In this document: in pieces, positions 1 to 5,346 of the stretch | Layout of the letters: every line of letters starts with the position of its first letter | Position numbering within the stretch: the stretch's first letter is position 1 | Origin: Bifidobacterium breve | GTDB taxonomy: Bacteria; Actinomycetota; Acidimicrobiia; Acidimicrobiales; Ilumatobacteraceae | Assembly (NCBI GenBank): GCA_945871625.1 | Contig: CAMBWL010000051.1 | Span: forward strand, 1-6,528 | Reading direction: 5' to 3' | Length of the DNA: 6,528 nt | The notes under the pieces: model-generated | The model's input: the letters and a program-made list of their open reading frames with translations, nothing else | Databases searched by the model: none | Told to the model about the DNA's origin: nothing | Position numbers and translations under genes: made by a program

Positions 1-994
1 CAGCGTTGATTTGTATCTGAATGAAACTTCGAAGTTTGCAGATGTAATTTTGCCGCCACCTTCGCAGTTGCAACGCAGTCACTACGACTTGGCTCTTTTG
101 ACTTTTGCCGTGCGAAATGTCGCCAACTACAGCGAGTCGGTGTTGCCGCGTTCGCCAGACATGCCCGACGAATGGGAAATTCTCGCAAAACTTTCGGCGA
201 TCGCCGCAGGTCTAGGGGTTGACGCAGAGGTTTCGGCTGTGGATGATCTCGCCCTTTCTGGGATTGTCAACAGCGCGACCGCAGATTCTGCGTCCAATGT
301 TTACGGTCGAGATGCTCGGCAGTTGATCGACGAACTCTCGCAATCTGGTCGGCGAGGACCTGATCGGATACTCGATTTTCTGTTGCGCACCGGCCCGTTC
401 GGCGACGGCTTTGGTTCGGTGCCCGGTGGCATAACACTCGACAAGTTGATTGCCTCGCCACACGGCATTGATTTTGGCGCACTTGAACCACGACTTCCTG
501 AAATTCTGCGCACTCCATCTGGCAAAATAGAACTCGCACCGCCACAACTCATTGATGACCTTGCTCGACTCGCCAAACTCTTGGCGATAAAAGTTGAGCC
601 TGATCAGTTGACTCTTGTTGGTCGTCGACATTTGCGCTCAAACAATTCGTGGATGCACAACATTACGGTGCTCGTCAAGGGCAAAGAACGTTGTACGTTG
701 CAGATGCATCCCGATGATGCCTTGCGACTTGGCGTTTTAGGTGATTCGAAAGTGCGCGTGACGAGTCGTGTCGGCAGTGTCGATGCACCAGTTGAAATTA
801 CAAATTTGATTCGCAGTGGTGTCGTGAGTTTGCCGCACGGTTGGGGACACTCGATGCCCGGAACGAACACACGCGTGGCGACATCGCGTGCGGGTGTGAA
901 CTCGAATATTTTGACCGACGAAAAAGAAATCGATCCGCTGTCGGGAAACAGCGTTCTCAACGGAATACCCGTGAAAGTTACGCGAATTTCATAA
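1..994 (+). CDS. Molybdopterin-dependent oxidoreductase, C-terminal part (5' partial)
   Basis: This is the C-terminal part (about 330 codons) of a molybdenum cofactor enzyme of the formate dehydrogenase/BisC (COG0243) superfamily. The frame is open to the left edge of the window, so the TTG at 11 is an internal Leu codon rather than a start. Near the left end the stretch LNETSKFADVILPPPS followed by RSHYD is typical of the third domain in this family. From about 610 to 990 lies the C-terminal molybdopterin-dinucleotide-binding domain, with GRRHLRSNNSWMHN, then HPDDALRLG, SLPHGWGH and the ending DPLSGNSVLNGIPV. Proteins of this family usually run to roughly 700-800 residues, so more than half is missing here, including any N-terminal [4Fe-4S] motif and the Mo-ligand residue. 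The substrate therefore cannot be named. The family assignment is recognised from motifs; a formate dehydrogenase-like label would be a guess. The gene ends in TAA with no strong terminator behind it. Confidence 0.9.
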   Translation, partial: SVDLYLNETSKFADVILPPPSQLQRSHYDLALLTFAVRNVANYSESVLPRSPDMPDEWEILAKLSAIAAGLGVDAEVSAVDDLALSGIVNSATADSASNVYGRDARQLIDELSQSGRRGPDRILDFLLRTGPFGDGFGSVPGGITLDKLIASPHGIDFGALEPRLPEILRTPSGKIELAPPQLIDDLARLAKLLAIKVEPDQLTLVGRRHLRSNNSWMHNITVLVKGKERCTLQMHPDDALRLGVLGDSKVRVTSRVGSVDAPVEITNLIRSGVVSLPHGWGHSMPGTNTRVATSRAGVNSNILTDEKEIDPLSGNSVLNGIPVKVTRIS

Positions 995-1137
995 CCAACC
1001 GGTTACGCACAGGCAATCCACAGAAGATTCCCGTAATTCACATGGCTATCCACTTCCAATCCACAAGGCCCTCGGCGTAGGCTTGCAACTGGTTTTTGAA
1101 GCCGTGAAAGGGCGCTGAAAATAAGGCTTCTAAATGA
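995..1137. other. Non-coding interval upstream of the nrdJ promoter
   Basis: These 143 bases separate the molybdoenzyme stop from the nrdJ promoter and hold no credible gene. They contain an 8-bp palindrome AACCGGTT (997-1004), the DnaA-box-like cluster listed separately, and a three-part set of short complementary segments: GGCTT (1080-1084), AAGCC (1099-1103) and GGCTTC (1125-1130). The middle one can pair with either side. A weak terminator for the upstream gene could lie here, but the stems are only 5-6 bp, the loops are long (14 and 21 nt) and no U-tract follows. Confidence 0.5.
1003..1065 (+). promoter_or_regulatory. Cluster of four DnaA-box-like 9-mers
   Basis: Four same-strand 9-mers resemble the DnaA box TTATNCACA: TTACGCACA (1003-1011, one mismatch), CAATCCACA (1014-1022, two), CTATCCACT (1046-1054, two) and an exact second CAATCCACA (1057-1065, two). 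Their starts are 11, 32 and 11 bases apart, close to whole helical turns, so all would face the same side of the DNA. They end about 72 bp before the -35 element of nrdJ. DnaA is known to control nrdAB in E. coli through boxes upstream of that promoter. A similar role here is inference, because no single site is a perfect match. Confidence 0.35.
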
Positions 1138-1166
1138 TTGACAAAGGCAAATAACAGTGCTGTAAT
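1138..1166 (+). promoter_or_regulatory. Probable sigma70-type promoter of nrdJ
   Basis: A perfect -35 hexamer TTGACA (1138-1143) is followed after exactly 17 bases by TGTAAT (1161-1166), a five-of-six match to TATAAT. This is the best promoter in the intergenic region and predicts a start point near 1173 and a leader of about 170 nt. The spacer and -10 contain a small inverted repeat, ACAG/CTGT (1154-1163), which could be an operator or chance. Confidence 0.7.
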
Positions 1167-1176
1167 CTGAACCTAC

Positions 1177-1272
1177 CAGTTGTGGGCAAATCTGCAGTGG
1201 GGGGCAGTTGAGCACAACATCTTGTGGTCTCGTCAGAGACCCTGATGGGACGTCAACGGCACCCAACTGCAG
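1177..1272 (+). ncRNA. Candidate structured 5' leader of nrdJ (possible cis-regulatory RNA)
   Basis: The leader can fold into a closed three-way junction. P1 pairs 1192-1201 with 1262-1272 (10 bp, A1265 bulged). P2 pairs 1207-1211 with 1253-1257 and may gain two G-C pairs (1204-1205 with 1259-1260). P3 is the hairpin CACAA-CATC-TTGTG (1213-1226). P4 is GTCTC-GTCA-GAGAC (1227-1240), and GGTCTC/GAGACC gives 6 bp if G1226 is released from P3. Competing pairings exist: 1204-1210 with 1264-1270 (7 perfect bp), and GTTGTG 1179-1184 with CACAAC 1213-1218 (6 bp). I see no B12 box or CACTG-containing core expected of an AdoCbl riboswitch. A computationally found 'nrdJ motif' RNA exists in the literature as I recall, but I do not remember its consensus and cannot say whether this is a member. 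Function is inferred only from position and pairing. Confidence 0.45.
1212..1227. promoter_or_regulatory. NrdR-box-like palindrome
   Basis: GCACAACATCTTGTGG matches 12 of 16 positions of the NrdR operator as I recall it (acaCwAtATaTwGtgt), including both CAC and GTG arms. NrdR is the ATP/dATP-sensing repressor of ribonucleotide reductase genes. Its operators normally come as a pair two or three helical turns apart; I found no partner 31 bp to either side. The site lies about 40-55 bases downstream of the predicted start point. The same bases form hairpin P3 of the leader, so operator and RNA hairpin are alternative readings. Confidence 0.35.
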
Positions 1273-1343
1273 AACGAGCAAACAACAAATTTCAATAAAA
1301 ATCAAATAGTAACTTTACAAACAGAAAGCAAAGGTAAAAGAAT
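1273..1343 (+). promoter_or_regulatory. A-rich unstructured leader and ribosome binding site of nrdJ
   Basis: Between the foldable leader and the start codon lie about 70 bases that are very rich in A and poor in G, so they should be single-stranded in RNA. AAAGG at 1330-1334 lies 9 nt before the ATG and is a fair Shine-Dalgarno match. An in-frame TAA at 1335-1337 rules out a longer N-terminus, which fixes the ATG at 1344 as the start. Confidence 0.6.
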
Positions 1344-4175
1344 ATGTCACTCGCACCAGAGCGTTTGTCAATCGGAATCCGCCGTCACTTTACGGCCCCT
1401 GGTGTTCACCCGTACGACCAAGTGGTCTGGGAGCGTCGCGATGCGCAAATTAAAAACTGGAAAGACGGCAGCGTCGCCTTCGAACAACTTGGCGTCGAGT
1501 TTCCTGTCTCTTGGTCGCTGAATTCAACGAACATTGTCGCTCAAAAATATTTCCGTGGTACACCCGGCACATCAGAGCGCGAAGATTCGATGCGTCAAGT
1601 CGTTGACCGTGTTGCAGACACGATCACGAAGTGGGGCACCGAGTGCGGTTACTTCATTGATCAAGACGAGGCAGAATCTTTTTGCAGCGAACTCAAATTT
1701 ATTTTGATCACCCAGCGCGCAGCGTTCAACTCACCAGTGTGGTTCAACATCGGCGTCAACGGCGTGCCGCAGCAGGCCAGCGCATGTTTCATTTTGGCGG
1801 TCGATGACACGATGGATGCAATCTTGAATTGGTACAAAGAAGAAGGAACCATCTTCAAGGGCGGCTCGGGTGCGGGCATCAACTTGTCGAACATTCGCAG
1901 CAGCGCAGAAAACCTCAAAGGTGGTGGCACGGCTTCTGGCCCAGTAAGTTTCATGCGCGGTGCGGATGCATCAGCAGGCACAATCAAGTCGGGCGGCAAA
2001 ACTCGCCGTGCGGCAAAGATGGTCATCCTCAACGCAAGTCACCCCGACATCGAAGAGTTCATCTGGTGCAAATCGCGTGAAGAAAAGAAGGCTCGTGCGT
2101 TGCGCGACGCCGGCTTCGACATGGACCTCGACGGTTCTGACTCGTTCTCGGTGCAATATCAGAACGCCAACAACTCGGTGCGTGTAACCGACGAGTTCAT
2201 GCAGGCAGTCAAGGACGACGCCGACTGGAATTTGACCGCGGTCAAAGATGGTCGCATCGTGCGCACGATTCGCGCCCGCGATTTGTGGCGCCAGATTGCC
2301 ACCGCCTCATGGGAGTGCGCAGACCCAGGTTTGCAATTCGACACGACGATCAACAAGTGGCACACGGCCCATGCCGCCGGCCGCATCAACGGATCAAACC
2401 CATGCAGCGAGTACATGCATATTGACAACTCGGCTTGCAACTTGGCATCGATCAACTTGTTGAAGTATCTGAATGACGACGACACATTTGATGTCGAGTC
2501 GTATATGCACACGATCGAAGTGATGTTCACCGCGCAAGAAATTCTCGTCGGTAACGCCGATTATCCAACAGAAAAAATTGCCGAGAACAGTCGTTTGTTC
2601 CGTCAACTTGGTCTTGGCTACGCCAACTTGGGCGCATTGTTGATGGCGCTCGGCATGCCCTATGACTCAACTGGTGGTCGCGCATGGGCGGCGGCACTTA
2701 CTTCGTTGATGACTGGCCATGCGTATGCGACGAGTGCGCGCACTGCAAGTCGAATGGGACCATTCGCTGGCTTCTCGGCCAACGAGCGATACATGCTAAA
2801 TGTTCTGCGTTTGCACCGCGACGCCAACCTTGAGATCGACAACGTTGATGTTGTGCAACCGAGTTTGGTCGACGCGGCGACGGCAGCATGGGAGTCAGCA
2901 GTTCGTGACGGTGAAGAATACGGCGTGCGCAACAGTCAAGCAACCGTGTTGGCGCCGACAGGCACGATCGGTCTGATGATGGACTGCGACACAACCGGCA
3001 TCGAACCAGATCTTGGTTTGGTGAAATTCAAAAAACTCGTCGGTGGCGGCAACATGACGATCGTCAATCAGACGGTGCCGAGGGCGTTGAATCAGCTCGG
3101 CTACGAAGCACCCGTGGTTGATCGCATCGTGGCTTACATCGACGAAAACAAAACCATCGTCGGTTCGCCAGATCTTAAATCAGAGCACCTTCCAGTTTTC
3201 GCCTGCTCAATGGGCGACAACACAATTCACTACGAAGGCCACGTGCGCATGATGGGTGCAACCCAGCCATTCTTGTCGGGTGCGATCTCGAAGACGGTCA
3301 ACATGCCACAAGAAGCAACGATTGAAGAAATCGAAGAATTGCACATGTTGTCATGGGAGTTGGGCGTCAAGGCAGTGGCTGTTTACCGCGACAACTGCAA
3401 GGTCGGTCAACCTCTTTCAACGATGAAGAAAGACGGCGAGCAAGGTTCGTCGACAGGTGGCGATGCATCAGGTGCAGCAAAACAAGTCGTCGAGCGCATC
3501 GTCGAGCGTGTCGTTCACCAGCCGGTTCGCGAAAAACTTCCGCGTTCACGCCGTGGTCGCACGTTCGAGTTCAGAGTGGCCGATTGCAAGGGTTTTGCAA
3601 CCATCGGCGAATACTCAGATGGTCGACCAGGTGAGGTGTTCTTGACGGTGTCAAAGCAAGGTTCAACTCTTGCCGGCATCATGGATGCTTTCGCCAAGAG
3701 CATTTCTTATGGTTTGCAATATGGCGTGCCGATGCGGGCGTTCATCGAGGCATTCGTCAACACCAGATTCGAGCCAGCCGGCATGACCGATGACCCAGAT
3801 ATTCGCATGGCTTCATCGATCGTCGACTATCTGTTCCGTAGATTGGCCGTCGAGTATCTAACCACCGACGAGCGTGCAGAGTTGGGTATTTACACTCGCG
3901 AAGAGCGCCTGCAGCCAACGTTGCCCGGTGTCGAAGAGTCGATAACCCACACGATGCAGGGCACCGATGTGTTCGCCGATCCAAAGACGATTCCGTCGGC
4001 GAGTGACCTCGTGGCACAGATTGACGCCGGCACATATTCGGCGCCACCAAGCCACGGTGTCAAAAAAGCCGCCGGCACGGGCATGATTTGTTCAGCATGC
4101 GGTTCGGCAAATATGCAACGCGCTGGTGCGTGTTATGTTTGCGGCGACTGCGGTTCGTCCAGTGGTTGCTCGTAA
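1344..4175 (+). CDS. nrdJ: Adenosylcobalamin-dependent (class II) ribonucleotide reductase
   Basis: NrdJ makes deoxyribonucleotides from ribonucleotides in the cytoplasm, using coenzyme B12 to create the active-site thiyl radical. It needs neither oxygen nor a separate radical subunit. The protein has 943 residues, normal for the large actinobacterial type. There is no ATP-cone at the N-terminus. C148 (in QQASACFI) and C365 fit the redox pair. N352-P-C354-S-E356 is the active-site loop, with C354 as the likely thiyl cysteine; the 11-residue step from C354 to C365 equals that between C322 and C333 of Thermotoga NrdJ. GGSGAGINLSNIRS and APTGTIGLMMD (about 537-547) are further family signatures. 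A basic linker (about 715-738) leads to a TSCPD domain (about 740-840). The C-terminus is a cysteine-rich zinc ribbon: C916-x2-C919, C930, C933-x2-C936 and C942. The start is fixed by an upstream in-frame stop and an AAAGG site. The gene appears to have its own promoter and a long leader. Confidence 0.97.
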   Translation: MSLAPERLSIGIRRHFTAPGVHPYDQVVWERRDAQIKNWKDGSVAFEQLGVEFPVSWSLNSTNIVAQKYFRGTPGTSEREDSMRQVVDRVADTITKWGTECGYFIDQDEAESFCSELKFILITQRAAFNSPVWFNIGVNGVPQQASACFILAVDDTMDAILNWYKEEGTIFKGGSGAGINLSNIRSSAENLKGGGTASGPVSFMRGADASAGTIKSGGKTRRAAKMVILNASHPDIEEFIWCKSREEKKARALRDAGFDMDLDGSDSFSVQYQNANNSVRVTDEFMQAVKDDADWNLTAVKDGRIVRTIRARDLWRQIATASWECADPGLQFDTTINKWHTAHAAGRINGSNPCSEYMHIDNSACNLASINLLKYLNDDDTFDVESYMHTIEVMFTAQEILVGNADYPTEKIAENSRLFRQLGLGYANLGALLMALGMPYDSTGGRAWAAALTSLMTGHAYATSARTASRMGPFAGFSANERYMLNVLRLHRDANLEIDNVDVVQPSLVDAATAAWESAVRDGEEYGVRNSQATVLAPTGTIGLMMDCDTTGIEPDLGLVKFKKLVGGGNMTIVNQTVPRALNQLGYEAPVVDRIVAYIDENKTIVGSPDLKSEHLPVFACSMGDNTIHYEGHVRMMGATQPFLSGAISKTVNMPQEATIEEIEELHMLSWELGVKAVAVYRDNCKVGQPLSTMKKDGEQGSSTGGDASGAAKQVVERIVERVVHQPVREKLPRSRRGRTFEFRVADCKGFATIGEYSDGRPGEVFLTVSKQGSTLAGIMDAFAKSISYGLQYGVPMRAFIEAFVNTRFEPAGMTDDPDIRMASSIVDYLFRRLAVEYLTTDERAELGIYTREERLQPTLPGVEESITHTMQGTDVFADPKTIPSASDLVAQIDAGTYSAPPSHGVKKAAGTGMICSACGSANMQRAGACYVCGDCGSSSGCS

Positions 4176-4200
4176 GAAAAAACAGTTAACGGTTACTGGC

Positions 4201-4206
4201 TATATT
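4201..4206 (+). promoter_or_regulatory. Possible -10 element for a leaderless transcript
   Basis: TATATT at 4201-4206 ends six bases before the GTG start at 4213, so a transcript starting at the usual distance would begin at or next to the first base of the start codon. No Shine-Dalgarno sequence is visible before the GTG, and no good -35 lies 17 bases upstream. Leaderless genes with this layout are common in actinobacteria. Read-through from nrdJ across the 37-nt gap is the alternative. Confidence 0.4.
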
Positions 4207-4212
4207 TAGCGC

Positions 4213-5304
4213 GTGACCAAAAAATTGGTTGAGCTGGCTTGGTTCGCTGCGTTATGTGACGACGACTATGAATTCTTGGGCATAGCCGACCAAGATCTTC
4301 AGTCTTCGTGGCTGCACTGCAGCGACATAGTTCGGCGTGCCGAGTTGAACGGCTTTGACAATGTGTTGTTGCCATCCGGCTACAGCCTTGGCATTGACGC
4401 AACTGCGTTTTCGGCGGCGATCGCAACTCTGACCAACGAAATCAAATTGCTGCTCGCGGTGAGACTCGGTGAACTCGTTGTACCGCAACTTGCACGACAA
4501 ATCGCAACACTGCAACAAATCTCCAACTCGCGACTGGTGATCAACGCGATTTCATCCGAGATGCCGGGCGAACATCTTTCAAGCGAGTCTCGATACCGAC
4601 GCACCACAGAATATTTGTATGCACTGGGCGAGTTGCTTGACGGCAAAACTGTGAATCTCGAAGGTGAGTTCTTGCAGTTGCATATTGATCCCCCAAGAAT
4701 TTCGGCGCCAGGTTTAGGTTGCCCGCCGATTTATTTTGGCGGATTATCAGAAGCAGCGCGCGACTGTGCCGCGGCAAGTGCAGATGTCTTTTTGATGTGG
4801 CCTGACACGACCGCGAAGATATCTTCGATTGTGCTCGACATGACTCAGCGAGCACAGCGGCACGGGCGACCAATGAGTTTTGGTTGGCGCAGTCATGTTG
4901 TCGTGCGTGAGACCGAGCGTGAAGCGCGCGAGGCGGCACGGCGATTATTGTCGCGACTCGACTCAGTCACGGGTGACGCCATTCGCGCCAAGTCGCTTGA
5001 CTCGACTTCGACCGGGGTCAATCGTCAGAACGAGTTGCGCACCGCGGCCGACGACGAGGGGTACATCGAGCAAAATCTTTGGACAGGTGTGGGTCGTGCG
5101 CGTAGCGGGGCAGGCATCGCAATTGTTGGCGACCCTGATCAGGTGACGACCAAGTTGAACGAACTTATTGACGTCGGAGTTTCGGCATTTATTTTGTCGG
5201 GCTATCCGCACCTGAAAGAGTGTGATTTATTCGCAAAATATGTTCTGCCAAAAATCAGCCACGGTCCACTTTCGTTGGCCCACACACCAGCCACCCTCGA
5301 CTAA
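4213..5304 (+). CDS. SsuD-like flavin-dependent monooxygenase (luciferase-like family)
   Basis: A 363-residue member of the bacterial luciferase-like TIM-barrel family, closest in layout to alkanesulfonate monooxygenase SsuD. SsuD uses FMNH2 from a partner reductase and O2 to split alkanesulfonates into aldehyde and sulfite. Visible family marks are PPIYFGGLSEAA, the Trp in FLMWPDT, R226 and H228 in FGWRSHVVVRET, NLWTGVGRARSGAG with R297, then AIVGDPDQV and SGYPHL with Y331; these match the SsuD catalytic Arg, His and Tyr. Two SsuD active-site residues are replaced: the N-terminal-strand His becomes C15 (WFAALCDD), and the Cys of the GRSC loop becomes L59 (SGYSLG). The substrate may therefore differ (another sulfonate, a sulfone or an unrelated compound). 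No reductase or transporter gene is adjacent. The GTG start is the first possible one, since an in-frame TAG lies at 4207-4209; TTG at 4225 is less likely. It follows nrdJ by 37 nt on the same strand. Confidence 0.88.
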   Translation: MTKKLVELAWFAALCDDDYEFLGIADQDLQSSWLHCSDIVRRAELNGFDNVLLPSGYSLGIDATAFSAAIATLTNEIKLLLAVRLGELVVPQLARQIATLQQISNSRLVINAISSEMPGEHLSSESRYRRTTEYLYALGELLDGKTVNLEGEFLQLHIDPPRISAPGLGCPPIYFGGLSEAARDCAAASADVFLMWPDTTAKISSIVLDMTQRAQRHGRPMSFGWRSHVVVRETEREAREAARRLLSRLDSVTGDAIRAKSLDSTSTGVNRQNELRTAADDEGYIEQNLWTGVGRARSGAGIAIVGDPDQVTTKLNELIDVGVSAFILSGYPHLKECDLFAKYVLPKISHGPLSLAHTPATLD

Positions 5305-5346
5305 CTAGTTGAATCTTTCGCGCTACGCCGCGAAAAACTAGTCGAG
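5296..5346. terminator. Shared hairpin between convergent genes, probable bidirectional terminator
   Basis: Between the two convergent stop codons lies a strong inverted repeat. ACTAGTT (5304-5310) pairs with AACTAGT (5336-5342), and it stacks directly on TTTCGCG (5316-5322) paired with CGCGAAA (5329-5335). This gives 14 bp with one 5-nt bulge (5311-5315) and a 6-nt loop (5323-5328). A second choice of outer arm, CTCGACTA (5296-5303) with TAGTCGAG (5339-5346), competes for the same right-hand bases. The arms run into both stop codons. No U-tract follows on either strand, as is frequent for actinobacterial terminators. Confidence 0.65.

Noticed and set aside
841..1080. 79-codon plus-strand frame running from the molybdoenzyme end into the intergenic region
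   Set aside because: It overlaps the molybdoenzyme in another frame for most of its length and encodes a low-complexity, charged peptide; it is a shadow frame.
1080..1130. Intrinsic terminator for the molybdoenzyme gene (GGCTT/AAGCC/GGCTTC)
   Set aside because: The stems are 5-6 bp with long loops and no U-tract, so it is too weak to call as a terminator.
1177..1272. Standard adenosylcobalamin riboswitch ahead of the B12-dependent reductase
   Set aside because: I looked for the B12 box and the CACTG-containing core on both strands. TCAGAGACC at 1233-1241 and CCCCCCACTGC on the minus strand are partial look-alikes, but the rest of the consensus and the order of elements do not fit.
1245..1298. 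17-codon upstream open frame in the nrdJ leader (ATG to TAA)
   Set aside because: There is no Shine-Dalgarno sequence, the peptide has no run of regulatory codons, and its start lies inside the foldable leader. Chance is the simplest reading, though translation of it was not excluded.
1003..1305. 100-codon open frame on the minus strand across the nrdJ upstream region
   Set aside because: It begins at a TTG with no ribosome binding site, reads as a Cys-rich peptide without recognisable family features, and lies over the promoter, leader and DnaA-like sites, which explain the region better.
4176..4200. Terminator between nrdJ and the monooxygenase gene
   Set aside because: CAGT/ACTG and GTTAAC are only very short inverted pairs; no stable hairpin fits in the 37-nt gap.
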